The notes beneath the pieces were generated by a model, which saw only the letters and a list, made by a program, of their open reading frames with translations, did no database searches and was not told the origin of the DNA. Source: an uncultured Christensenella sp. (GTDB taxonomy: Bacteria > Bacillota > Clostridia > Christensenellales > UBA1242). Taken from it: a DNA stretch of 15,778 nucleotides. Of this stretch, positions 6,425 through 14,141 are shown in pieces. The translations under genes were made by a program, and so were the position numbers. The stretch covers positions 1-15,778 of the forward strand of contig CAJKWP010000024.1 in the NCBI GenBank assembly GCA_905203645.1, written 5' to 3'. Position 1 is the first letter of the stretch. Every line of letters begins with the position of its first letter.

Positions 6425-6500
6425 CGGGGTGTAGCGCAGTTGGTAGCGCACGTGGTTTGGGACCATGGGGCCGGGAGTTCGAGTCTCTTCACCCCGACCA
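6425..6500 (+). tRNA. tRNA-Pro (anticodon TGG)
   Basis: A full cloverleaf of 76 bases with encoded CCA. The acceptor is CGGGGTG/CACCCCG with discriminator A. The anticodon loop TTTGGGA sits on the stem CGTGG/CCATG (with a G-T pair), reading TGG. The T loop is GTTCGAG. It is first in the six-gene array. Confidence 0.96.
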
Positions 6501-6516
6501 ATAAATTTTGACATGG

Positions 6517-6593
6517 GGGCCTTTAGCTCAGTTGGTTAGAGCAACCGGCTCATAACCGGTCGGTCCGGGGTTCGAGTCCCTGAAGGCCCACCA
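6517..6593 (+). tRNA. tRNA-Met (anticodon CAT)
   Basis: A 77-base cloverleaf with encoded CCA. The acceptor is GGGCCTT/AAGGCCC and the anticodon stem is ACCGG/CCGGT with loop CTCATAA, reading CAT. The first acceptor pair is G-C, so it is not initiator-like. It is most likely elongator Met. A lysidine-modified Ile2 tRNA also has CAT and cannot be fully excluded by eye. Confidence 0.9.
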
Positions 6594-6607
6594 CCCAATC
6601 AAGCTTT

Positions 6608-6684
6608 GGTTCGGTAGTTCAGTTGGTTAGAACGCTAGCCTGTCACGCTAGAGGTCGAGGGTTCGAATCCCTTCCGAATCGCCA
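6608..6684 (+). tRNA. tRNA-Asp (anticodon GTC)
   Basis: A 77-base cloverleaf with encoded CCA. The acceptor is GGTTCGG/CCGAATC with discriminator G, typical of tRNA-Asp. The anticodon stem CTAGC/GCTAG carries loop CTGTCAC, reading GTC. It lies 14 bases after tRNA-Met. Confidence 0.95.
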
Positions 6685-6709
6685 AATTTTTCCTTTTGAC
6701 AATTGGTCA

Positions 6710-6725
6710 CCTATGATTTCATAGG
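6710..6725. other. Perfect short hairpin in the spacer between tRNA-Asp and tRNA-Phe
   Basis: CCTATGA (6710-6716) and TCATAGG (6719-6725) form a 7-bp stem with a 2-base gap; in RNA the loop would widen to four bases. No T run follows, so it is not a standard terminator. The 87-base spacer (6685-6771) also holds TTGACA at 6696-6701 and AT-rich blocks, so an internal promoter or a processing signal is possible. Confidence 0.4.
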
Positions 6726-6771
6726 AAGTACACTCCTTATACTGATAATACATTGGTATAAAGTTGTGCAT

Positions 6772-6847
6772 GCCTCGGTAGCTCAGTCGGTAGAGCAAAG
6801 GACTGAAAATCCTTGTGTCGGTGGTTCGATTCCGCCCCGAGGCACCA
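6772..6847 (+). tRNA. tRNA-Phe (anticodon GAA)
   Basis: A 76-base cloverleaf with encoded CCA. The acceptor is GCCTCGG/CCGAGGC with discriminator A. The anticodon stem AAGGA/TCCTT carries loop CTGAAAA, reading GAA. Confidence 0.96.
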
Positions 6848-6848
6848 G

Positions 6849-6930
6849 CCTTAAAGATTTTAAGGTCTGAAAAAACGGCACATCCCCTCTTTTCATATTA
6901 TCTTCTTTGGTCAGTTCGCCGTTTGCTGAC
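6849..6930. other. Structured spacer between tRNA-Phe and tRNA-Thr
   Basis: This 88-base spacer holds a 7-bp hairpin, CCTTAAA (6849-6855) with TTTAAGG (6859-6865). Near tRNA-Thr lies GTCAG (6910-6914) with CTGAC (6926-6930), and AACGGC (6874-6879) can pair at a distance with GCCGTT (6918-6923). None is followed by a T run. I see no gene in it. Such stems may guide tRNA precursor processing. Confidence 0.35.
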
Positions 6931-6935
6931 ATTTC

Positions 6936-7010
6936 GCTGGTGTGGCTCAATGGCAGAGCAGCTGATTTGTAATCAGCAGGTTGTTGGTTCGACTCCAATC
7001 ACCAGCTCCA
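6936..7010 (+). tRNA. tRNA-Thr (anticodon TGT)
   Basis: A 75-base cloverleaf with encoded CCA. The acceptor is GCTGGTG/CACCAGC with discriminator T. The anticodon stem GCTGA/TCAGC carries loop TTTGTAA, reading TGT. tRNA-Tyr starts only 4 bases downstream. Confidence 0.94.
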
Positions 7011-7013
7011 CTC

Positions 7014-7098
7014 GGGAGGATTGCAGAGTGGCCAAATGCAACGGACTGTAAATCCGTCGTCTCCGACTTCGATGGTTCGAATCCATCTCCTCCCACCA
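7014..7098 (+). tRNA. tRNA-Tyr (anticodon GTA)
   Basis: An 85-base class II tRNA with a long variable arm, as expected for bacterial Tyr. The acceptor is GGGAGGA/TCCTCCC with encoded ACCA. The anticodon stem ACGGA/TCCGT carries loop CTGTAAA, reading GTA. It is the last gene of the array. Confidence 0.96.
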
Positions 7099-7109
7099 TG
7101 TGAAAAAAT

Positions 7110-7136
7110 AAAGCCCTTTCATAAGGACTTTTTTTT
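7110..7136 (+). terminator. Terminator of the tRNA array
   Basis: A stem of AAAG-C-CCTT (7110-7118) with AAGG-A-CTTT (7123-7131), with one internal mismatch and a TCAT loop, leads into a T run ending at 7136. It lies 11 bases after tRNA-Tyr. Confidence 0.85.
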
Positions 7137-7173
7137 ATTTACATTGCAAGTTCACTCTTCTTATATTTACAAA

Positions 7174-7217
7174 AAAAAATGCTTGTTTACAACATCAAAT
7201 TTGTACAAGCATTTTTT
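7174..7217 (-). terminator. Terminator of the spoIIIE-rimO-pgsA-cinA-recA operon
   Basis: A 13-bp stem pairs 7174-7186 with 7205-7217 around an 18-base loop, just after the recA stop at 7221. On the minus strand the 3' arm continues into a run of about nine T. The core ATGCTTGT/ACAAGCAT is perfect. The facing tRNA-array terminator ends 37 bases away. Confidence 0.88.
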
Positions 7218-7220
7218 GTT

Positions 7221-8288
7221 TTATTCTTCGTCGTCCGAATCAAGCATCAAATCGCCAGAATCCTTGATATGTTCATTGATCTGTTGTTCGATTTCTTCAT
7301 AAATTTGTGGGTTTTGAGCAAGGTATTCTTTTGCATTTTCTTTACCTTGTCCAATTTTTTCACCTTGATATGAGAACCAAGCACCAGTTTTTTGAATCAA
7401 ATCAAATTTGAGTGCCAAATCCAAAAGACATCCTTCTCTTGAAATACCTTTGCCAAAAATCATATCGAATTCAGCGACTTTAAAAGGTGGAGCAAGTTTA
7501 TTTTTTACAACTTTTACCTTTGTTCGATTCCCAATAATTCCGTTCGCATCTTTGATTGCCTCACCTTTTCTTACGTCCAAACGAACACTTGCATAAAATT
7601 TCAATGCTTTTCCGCCAGGAGTGGTTTCGGGATTGCCAAACATTACACCAACTTTTTCACGTAATTGGTTGATAAATATAACGCAGGTCTTGCTCTTGTT
7701 TACTATACCAGTCAACTTTCTGAGTGCTTGCGACATAAGTCGTGCTTGCAAACCGATTGAACTTGCACCCATTTCACCTTCTATTTCGGCTTTTGGAGTA
7801 AGTGCTGCAACAGAGTCGACAACTACAACGTCTACGCCACCGGTGCGAACAAGAGTTTCACAAATATCCAATGCTTGTTCACCGTTGTCTGGTTGGGAAA
7901 CATACAAATCTTCCAATTTTACACCCAATCTTTGAGCGTAAGTAGGATCCAATGCATGTTCTGCGTCAATAAACGCTGCAATTCCACCCATTTTTTGCGC
8001 TTGAGCCAAAATATGAAGTGATACTGTTGTTTTACCAGACGATTCTGGACCATAAATCTCAATTATCCTTCCGCGTGGCACACCGCCAATACCCAAAGCC
8101 AAGTCCAAGGTCAAACATCCAGTTGGAATAACATCAACTTGTTGAATATTGGTATCACCCAATTTCATAATCGCACCCTTTCCAAATTGTTTTTCAATTT
8201 GCAAAATAGCATTGTCAAGTAATTTCCTTTTTTCTTCCTGCTCAAGCGAATTGTAATCTATGCTTGATTTTTTTGTATCTTTTGCCAT
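7221..8288 (-). CDS. recA: Recombinase RecA
   Basis: This 355-residue protein is full length for RecA. Walker A is GPESSGKT (80-87), Walker B is VVVVDS (154-159), and the DNA-binding L2 region follows NQLREKVGVMFGNPETTPGG (about 207-226). The C-terminal tail is acidic (DSDDEE), as usual. RecA forms ATP-dependent filaments on single-stranded DNA, drives strand exchange and triggers the SOS response. The ATG at 8288 has an AAGGAG site. The gap to cinA upstream is 22 bases with no promoter apparent, so it is probably co-transcribed from upstream. I saw no LexA-type operator next to it. The strong terminator follows directly. Confidence 0.98.
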   Translation of the reverse strand: MAKDTKKSSIDYNSLEQEEKRKLLDNAILQIEKQFGKGAIMKLGDTNIQQVDVIPTGCLTLDLALGIGGVPRGRIIEIYGPESSGKTTVSLHILAQAQKMGGIAAFIDAEHALDPTYAQRLGVKLEDLYVSQPDNGEQALDICETLVRTGGVDVVVVDSVAALTPKAEIEGEMGASSIGLQARLMSQALRKLTGIVNKSKTCVIFINQLREKVGVMFGNPETTPGGKALKFYASVRLDVRKGEAIKDANGIIGNRTKVKVVKNKLAPPFKVAEFDMIFGKGISREGCLLDLALKFDLIQKTGAWFSYQGEKIGQGKENAKEYLAQNPQIYEEIEQQINEHIKDSGDLMLDSDDEE

Positions 8289-8310
8289 GTTTTCTCCTTA
8301 TTTACAAGTA

Positions 8311-9498
8311 TTATACATTATTTTTGTCAAAATAAAAATCATTTGAGCGAAGTTTTTTGATAAGATAAAAATTCGCCGCTTTGCAAATATTATCAATAGC
8401 ATTTTCTCTTTGCATACAAAAGATATTTTTGTATACATGTATAGCATTTTTGTCACCTATTGCAATATACGATTCTCCATTTGACTCTTCTCCAGCATAT
8501 CCAGTTGTGGCGACTGCAATATCACATCCTTTTTTCAAAAGTCCAAGAGCCATTTCGTATGCTGTTTCAACACTCACAGCGCCCTTATCCCTAAGTGTCA
8601 TTTCGTTTACACCAAGGATGTTAATTTTTGCTTCATTGCTGTACGTTACAAAACTTTGATTCAATACGTTGCTTGCACCTTTGTTGTACTTTACAAAATT
8701 ACCGACCAAGTTTCCACCTGTCACTGATTCTGCAAAACTTATTGTCAAATTGTTTGCTTGTAGTATTTTGAACGCAACAGAGTAAATATTCAAATCACTT
8801 TCAGCATAAACAAATTTTGACAATTTTTCAAAAATGTTTTTTGTGTATTCTTCAAGTTTGTCTTGCTTTTTGCCTTTTATAATTATATCAGTTTCAAGAC
8901 CATTGAATGAAAAGTTTATTTTTATGCCATCTTTGTTTCTTATATATTCGCCAATCAAAGATTTTACATTTGATTCATTCAGACCAAAAGTTTTGAAAAT
9001 GTTACATTTTGCGCTTGAAATCCAAACATTGTCAATTACAACATTAAACAAAGTTTCATAATTTTCAAGTGGCAAAACAACGTTATCTTCCCTTTCACAT
9101 TTCAAAATATAACCTTGATAAGCCGAATTTTCGCATATGACTGCACGACCGTGTGCGGGAATCATCCATTGTTCACTTACTTGTTTTTCAATAGGAACAT
9201 TTTTGAATTTGTAAAAGTTTGTGACCGCTTCTTTTATGTTTTGATTTTCTTGCAAAGTATCATTGGCAAGTTGACACATCACTTCGTTTACTCGAGCAAA
9301 TTCGTTGTCTACAAGCAATATGTTTACACAATCGTTTTCATTTTTCAAAATATCATAAAGATCAGGCTGATAACTTGGAAAAATAAGTTTTTTGTTGATG
9401 TACATGCCCTTCTGTATACATTTTTGCTCAATCAAATTTGGACAAGGTCTTTTGCCCATCAAAATATTATCCGACAGTACAATAATATTAACCTTCAT
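8311..9498 (-). CDS. cinA: CinA-like protein: degenerate N-terminal domain plus PncC-type amidase domain
   Basis: This 395-residue protein is close to the usual CinA length (about 410). The C-terminal domain (about 235-390) is typical of the PncC nicotinamide-mononucleotide amidohydrolase family: ISFAESVTGGNLVG (about 253-266; usually ESCTGG), then VTYSNEAKINILGV (284-297) and KGAVSVETAYEMALG (305-319). The usual TGIAGPGG is altered to TGYAGEESNG (about 332-341). The N-terminal half should be a MoCF-like pyrophosphatase domain but is heavily diverged: the start VLSDNILMGK replaces the GDELL-x-G type motif and I cannot find the family TGGLGPT-type motif. Amidase function is likely, pyrophosphatase function doubtful. 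It overlaps pgsA by 11 bases and lies directly upstream of recA, the standard Bacillota order. Confidence 0.88.
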   Translation of the reverse strand: MKVNIIVLSDNILMGKRPCPNLIEQKCIQKGMYINKKLIFPSYQPDLYDILKNENDCVNILLVDNEFARVNEVMCQLANDTLQENQNIKEAVTNFYKFKNVPIEKQVSEQWMIPAHGRAVICENSAYQGYILKCEREDNVVLPLENYETLFNVVIDNVWISSAKCNIFKTFGLNESNVKSLIGEYIRNKDGIKINFSFNGLETDIIIKGKKQDKLEEYTKNIFEKLSKFVYAESDLNIYSVAFKILQANNLTISFAESVTGGNLVGNFVKYNKGASNVLNQSFVTYSNEAKINILGVNEMTLRDKGAVSVETAYEMALGLLKKGCDIAVATTGYAGEESNGESYIAIGDKNAIHVYKNIFCMQRENAIDNICKAANFYLIKKLRSNDFYFDKNNV

Positions 9499-10072
9499 GC
9501 AACACCTTTCTGTTTTTTACAAGATAGTTTATTCCTGAGTAAATTGTAAGCAAGGTAGATATACCAATCAAAGAGTAACAAACAATAGCATAAGCAAGAA
9601 CGAAACCTGTAAGGTTGTAGTTCAAATCTTTTTGCAAGTACGCCAAAACAAACAAAAGTGGCAAAGCAATATCAAGTATAATAGATTTTATTTTTCCCCA
9701 AAAGTCTGCTGCCAAAACAAAATTTTTGGATGCTGCAATTTGCCTGAGTCCGCTTATCAAAAAATCTCTTATTATAAAAATTATTGCTATGATTACCCCA
9801 TAAGGTGCTGGTAATGTTCCATCAGCAACAAGCAAAAGCATTGCAGACATAGAAAAAGCCTTGTCAGCAACAGGATCCAACAGTTTTCCAAGGTCTGTTA
9901 CCATATTGTATTTTCTTGCAATATATCCGTCAACAGCATCAGTGATACAGGCTATAATCAAAATGCCTGTTGCTATTAACTTTCCGTAAGGAACAAAATC
10001 TGCAAGATAAAAAAACAAAAAGAATGGTATCAATATCATGCGTACAAGCGTTATTTTGTTTGGTAAATTCAT
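9488..10072 (-). CDS. pgsA: CDP-diacylglycerol-glycerol-3-phosphate 3-phosphatidyltransferase
   Basis: This 194-residue membrane enzyme makes phosphatidylglycerol phosphate, the committed step to phosphatidylglycerol. The CDP-alcohol phosphotransferase signature is complete: Asp45-x2-Asp48-Gly49-x2-Ala52-Arg53-x8-Gly62-x3-Asp66-x3-Asp70. Several hydrophobic helices surround it, and the N-terminus MNLPNKITLVRM is typical of PgsA. The ATG at 10072 overlaps the rimO stop by four bases, with an AAAGGAG site inside the last rimO codons. The 3' end overlaps cinA. The pgsA-cinA-recA order is also found in Bacillus. Confidence 0.96.
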   Translation of the reverse strand: MNLPNKITLVRMILIPFFLFFYLADFVPYGKLIATGILIIACITDAVDGYIARKYNMVTDLGKLLDPVADKAFSMSAMLLLVADGTLPAPYGVIIAIIFIIRDFLISGLRQIAASKNFVLAADFWGKIKSIILDIALPLLFVLAYLQKDLNYNLTGFVLAYAIVCYSLIGISTLLTIYSGINYLVKNRKVLHEG

Positions 10073-11400
10073 TTTTCTTCTCCTTTATTTACAATCGAAT
10101 AAAAGCATCCTGCTTCATATTCTGTTATTTGCACATCGTAAAACTCCCCAATTTTTAAATTTTGATCATTTACAAAAGTAACAAAGTCTATACCAGGTGC
10201 ATTTTGATTGTCGTGACCAAAATACATTCCCAAATTTTCGTCAAAACCATCAATCAAAACTTTAATTATTTTCCCAATTTTGTTTTTGTTCAAATCATCC
10301 GCAATTTTTGATTGGATTTTTTGAATTTTTTTCAAACGAAAGTTTTTTATAAATTTTGATTTTTGCTTTTTCATAAAGTATGCTTTTGTGTTCTCTTCTT
10401 TGAAATATGTAAAGAAACCAACATTTGAAAATTTCGCAAAATTTAAATATTCACACAGCTTTTTAAACTGTTTTCTTGTTTCACCGGGATACCCAACAAT
10501 AAATGTACTGCGTACTGCTATTTCTGGATAATTCTTAAGTTTATCAGTTAATTCAAGAACTTTTTTTTCATCAACACGCCTGTTCATACTTTTCAAGATA
10601 TCATTGTCAATATGTTGAAGCGGCATGTCAATATATTTGCAAACTTTTGGATTGTTTTTTATTTCATTCAAAAGTTTTTCATCAACAAGTTCGGGATAAG
10701 CATACAACAATCTTATCCAACGTATCTCTTTTATGCTAGAAATTTGTTGAATCAACTCAACCAGTTTATATTGGTCATACAAATCTATACCATATCTTGT
10801 GGTATCTTGTGCAACCAGTATAATTTCTTTTACACCCATGTTTGCCAAGATTTTTGCTTCTTTTACCAGTTCTTTCATTTCAACAGACTTGTATCTGCCA
10901 CGAATTCTGGGTATAGCGCAAAAACTGCAACAGTTGTTACAGCCATCTGCAATTTTAAGATAGGCATAATGATATACATTTGTAAGTTTGCGCGAAATAT
11001 CATTGTTTAATTTTGATAATGGCATTTCATACAATTTTTCTATAACGTTTACAATTTTGTTATTATCTTTGACTTGCAAAAAATAATCTACTTCGGGCAA
11101 TGAGCGTTGCAATTCTTCCAAATTTCTGCTTGGCAGACATCCCATAACGACCACTTTTTCACAAATCGCACTTGTTTTTTTGCTTATTGCCAGCAAAATA
11201 TTGTCTATTGCTTCTTGTTTTGCAGGCAAAATAAATGAACATGTATTTATCAAAATTATTTGTGCTTGGTCAAGGTCATCGGAAAACTCAAAGCCGTATT
11301 GTTCAAGCAAATACAAAGCATGTTCCAAATCGACTCTGTTTTTGTCACAACCCAAAGATATTGCAGCAATTTTTTTCTGTATCAAATCATTCTTTGTCAT
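10069..11400 (-). CDS. rimO: Ribosomal protein uS12 methylthiotransferase RimO
   Basis: This 443-residue radical-SAM methylthiotransferase modifies an Asp of ribosomal protein S12. The N-terminal cluster-binding domain has Cys18 (SLGCDKNRVD), Cys54 (NTCSF) and Cys88 (MGCLPSR). The radical-SAM motif Cys154-x3-Cys158-x2-Cys161 lies in KIADGCNNCCSFCAIPRIRG. The SLGCDKNRVD start and the CAIPRIRG segment favour RimO over MiaB. A Lys-rich linker and a TRAM-like domain end the protein (about 375-438). The ATG at 11400 overlaps the spoIIIE stop as ATGA, with GAGGAG upstream. It lies between spoIIIE and pgsA in a continuous operon. Confidence 0.95.
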   Translation of the reverse strand: MTKNDLIQKKIAAISLGCDKNRVDLEHALYLLEQYGFEFSDDLDQAQIILINTCSFILPAKQEAIDNILLAISKKTSAICEKVVVMGCLPSRNLEELQRSLPEVDYFLQVKDNNKIVNVIEKLYEMPLSKLNNDISRKLTNVYHYAYLKIADGCNNCCSFCAIPRIRGRYKSVEMKELVKEAKILANMGVKEIILVAQDTTRYGIDLYDQYKLVELIQQISSIKEIRWIRLLYAYPELVDEKLLNEIKNNPKVCKYIDMPLQHIDNDILKSMNRRVDEKKVLELTDKLKNYPEIAVRSTFIVGYPGETRKQFKKLCEYLNFAKFSNVGFFTYFKEENTKAYFMKKQKSKFIKNFRLKKIQKIQSKIADDLNKNKIGKIIKVLIDGFDENLGMYFGHDNQNAPGIDFVTFVNDQNLKIGEFYDVQITEYEAGCFYSIVNKGEEK

Positions 11401-14078
11401 TTATTTCCAAACAACTCCTCATATTTTTCCATTGTAATATAAACCGTTCTTGGTTTGCTTCCATCTGAACCTGAAATAAAGTTTGCTCTTTCCATTTGAT
11501 CAATTATACGTGCTGCCCTTGGGTAGCCCACAACCAATCTTCTTTGAATCAAACTTATTGATGCTTGTCCATTTTCAATAACAAGTTTCAAGGCTTCAGG
11601 CATCAATGAATCAAAACCATCGTCATGTCCTACCCCTTCTGCAGTTGAGCCAGATTTGTTTTGAGGCGTGTTCATATCAATTTCAATTTGCGAATCAAAA
11701 TCAACTTCGTTGTTTTGTTTTACAAATTCAACGATATTTTCAACTTCTTTACCCGAAACAAAACATCCTTGAATACGACGAGGTTCAGCAGCATCGCAAG
11801 GTGCATACAACATATCACCTTTACCCAAAAGTTTTTCGGCACCGCCTTGATCCAAAATGGTTCTGCTGTCTTGAAAACTGGTAACCGAAAATGCAATTCT
11901 TGATGGGAAGTTCGCTTTGATTGTACCAGTGATAACATCGACAGAAGGTCTTTGAGTAGCCAAAATCAAGTGTATACCTGCTGCTCTTGCCTTTTGGGCC
12001 AATCTCATAATTTTTTCTTCGGCTTCTTTCTTTGCTGTCATCATCAAGTCAGCCATTTCATCGACTATGATTACTATAAATGGCAACTTTTCTTTTTCAC
12101 CACTTTTTACGCCTTCAAGCATGTTATACTCGTCAAGATTTCTTACTTTGTCTTCACTGAATATATTGTACCTGCGTTCCATTTCATTAACAGCCCAACT
12201 GAAAGCATTTATTGCTTTGTCAGATTCAGTGATAACGTTTGGTATAAGCAAATGTGGAATTTGATTATACATAGAAAATTCAACGCGTTTTGGGTCAACC
12301 AAGATAAGTTTTACATCATCTGGTGATGTTTTGTAAATCAAACTGATAATTATTGCGTTCAAGCAAACGCTTTTACCAGAGTTTGTTGCACCTGCAACAA
12401 TCAAGTGTGGCATTTTTTGCAAATTGCAAACTTTTACACTGCCCGCAATATCTTTTCCAAGTGCAAATGTAAGCGGAGATTTTGCATTGATAAATTCTGG
12501 AGATTCCAAAATTTCACGCATGGAAACAGTCGCAATTTGTTCATTTGGCACTTCGACGCCGACTGCACTTTTCCCCGGTATAGGTGCTTCAATACGTATA
12601 TCACCTTTTGCTGCAAGCGCCAAAGCGATATCATCTGAATGTGCCAAAATTTTTTTGACAGATATACCTGGAGGCATTTCAAGTTCATATCTTGTTACAC
12701 TTGGCCCAACAACAACGCCAATAACTTTTGCTGGGATATGGAACATATCCAAAGCATTTTCAAGTTGCATCCTTTTGCCAACAACGTCTTCGTTTAGCGT
12801 CGACAAATCGACAGAAACTGTTCTAAAAATGTCCAAAGGTGGCCTTGTGTAAGTTGGTGGTTTGGAATATGTCTTCTTTGTTGACTTCTCAACTGGTGGT
12901 GGGTTTACACCCTCCAGTTCCATTTGTGCAAATCCCCTTCTTCTTGAAATCTGAGGTGCGACTGGTTCTGGATTTATATCAATTTTTTTGCTCTTGTTCA
13001 GAAGATCTTTGAGTATTTCATCCGCATAGTCGTCCTCGTTTGACTGTTTTGACTGTTCTTCTTCAATGAAAGCGTTATTTGCGGGATTTGAATTGACAAA
13101 AGTTGGCATATCATCATGCACAATTTTTGATGGTTTTATTTCTTCGTTTGATGGTGTTTCAAGTTGGGTTTGCTCTTGCTTAATCTCATTTTTTATTTCA
13201 TTAAGCGCATAGTTCATTTCCTTTGTTTTGTTTTCCCTGTTACGATTGTAAATTGACATATCAACCGTTTTGGGTGGCGTCATAATGTATTCATACAAAT
13301 TTTCAGGTCTTTTGTTTTGTTCTTTTGGCGTTGAAATTTGTGGCAATGGTTTTGATTTGTCAAGTCCCAAAATGTAACGTGCTTGGTTTTCCTTTTCCAT
13401 TTTTTCAATTTCGGCATCAAGTACAATTTTAACTTCTGGTTTTTCAACTTTTTCAATTTCTTGTTCCAAAACAGGTTTTTCTTTGATTGTCTCATTTTTC
13501 ACTGTTTCGACAACTTGTGGCTGTATTGTGACGCTTTTGGTTCTTTGATATGGGGTTGGCTTGCTTAAAGATGCGTTGTTTTTTACATAGACCAAATAAT
13601 CGACGACAAGTGCAACAAAAACAATAAGTCCCAAAGAAAACAAAATATATCCGCCCAGCAAGTCCAAAACAAAAATTACGGGTGCGGTTACCAGTCCAAT
13701 CAATATTCCCCCAGCAGTTAATTGATTTGTATAACACAATCCCAAATATTCAAAAAATCCAACGTTTGGTTTTCCCACAATGATTAGTTGCAAAATCGCC
13801 AAAAGAAAAATCAAGCAACATGACAAATAAACAAGATATTTTGTTGTCATAACATACTTTTTGTTGTTGATAAGCGCTATACCAATCACAAACAAAGTTA
13901 TAAACATTGGATACGCAAACAGTCCAAAAACACCCAAAAGAAAACTTTTGACAAAAGGCAAAAGATTTGTAAACAAAAACAAAAAACAAACACATGAAAC
14001 AACAACAAGGCTTATGCCCCACTTTTTTTCAGTGTTTAGTTTTTTGTTTGTATTATTTTGTAATTGAAATAAAGCCAC
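11397..14078 (-). CDS. spoIIIE: DNA translocase FtsK/SpoIIIE
   Basis: I chose the GTG at 14078 because GGGAG lies 6 bases upstream. The frame could extend to another GTG at 14096, but that one has no good ribosome site. The product has 893 residues. About four membrane helices occupy residues 20-165. A long charged Lys/Glu/Pro linker follows (about 170-400). The motor domain has Walker A GATNSGKS (563-570, Lys569) and Walker B IIVDE (Asp673). The C-terminal winged-helix gamma domain (about 828-893) contains the GYPRAARIIDQME motif and reads strand polarity. It pumps chromosomal DNA through the division or sporulation septum. The operon context and spore genes favour a SpoIIIE role, but it could be the only FtsK-type pump in the cell. 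The linker is longer than in Bacillus SpoIIIE (787 residues in total). Confidence 0.96.
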   Translation of the reverse strand: MALFQLQNNTNKKLNTEKKWGISLVVVSCVCFLFLFTNLLPFVKSFLLGVFGLFAYPMFITLFVIGIALINNKKYVMTTKYLVYLSCCLIFLLAILQLIIVGKPNVGFFEYLGLCYTNQLTAGGILIGLVTAPVIFVLDLLGGYILFSLGLIVFVALVVDYLVYVKNNASLSKPTPYQRTKSVTIQPQVVETVKNETIKEKPVLEQEIEKVEKPEVKIVLDAEIEKMEKENQARYILGLDKSKPLPQISTPKEQNKRPENLYEYIMTPPKTVDMSIYNRNRENKTKEMNYALNEIKNEIKQEQTQLETPSNEEIKPSKIVHDDMPTFVNSNPANNAFIEEEQSKQSNEDDYADEILKDLLNKSKKIDINPEPVAPQISRRRGFAQMELEGVNPPPVEKSTKKTYSKPPTYTRPPLDIFRTVSVDLSTLNEDVVGKRMQLENALDMFHIPAKVIGVVVGPSVTRYELEMPPGISVKKILAHSDDIALALAAKGDIRIEAPIPGKSAVGVEVPNEQIATVSMREILESPEFINAKSPLTFALGKDIAGSVKVCNLQKMPHLIVAGATNSGKSVCLNAIIISLIYKTSPDDVKLILVDPKRVEFSMYNQIPHLLIPNVITESDKAINAFSWAVNEMERRYNIFSEDKVRNLDEYNMLEGVKSGEKEKLPFIVIIVDEMADLMMTAKKEAEEKIMRLAQKARAAGIHLILATQRPSVDVITGTIKANFPSRIAFSVTSFQDSRTILDQGGAEKLLGKGDMLYAPCDAAEPRRIQGCFVSGKEVENIVEFVKQNNEVDFDSQIEIDMNTPQNKSGSTAEGVGHDDGFDSLMPEALKLVIENGQASISLIQRRLVVGYPRAARIIDQMERANFISGSDGSKPRTVYITMEKYEELFGNK

Positions 14079-14110
14079 GCTATACTCCCAAAGCACAATT
14101 TAGCTCTATT

Positions 14111-14139
14111 AGTTTATCACACAAAATCAATTATTTCAA
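14111..14139 (-). promoter_or_regulatory. Candidate sigma-A promoter for the spoIIIE operon
   Basis: Read on the minus strand, TTGAAA (14134-14139) is followed 17 bases later by TAAACT (14111-14116). These match 5 of 6 and 4 of 6 bases of the sigma-A consensus. The leader to the GTG at 14078 would be about 26 bases. No terminator separates it from the upstream deacetylase gene, so read-through is also possible. Confidence 0.45.
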
Positions 14140-14141
14140 CT

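Noticed and set aside
6783..7051. Overlapping reading frames on both strands across the tRNA-Phe, tRNA-Thr and tRNA-Tyr genes
   Set aside because: Their peptides (for example RGGIEPPTQGFSVLCSTD and VGSTPITSS) are the well-known false products of translating tRNA genes. The cloverleaf RNAs explain the sequence.
12424..12852. 142-residue + strand frame inside spoIIIE
   Set aside because: It is antisense to the conserved motor domain, with no ribosome site or family motif. The same holds for the other frames opposite recA, cinA, rimO, spoVAD and the lipoprotein.
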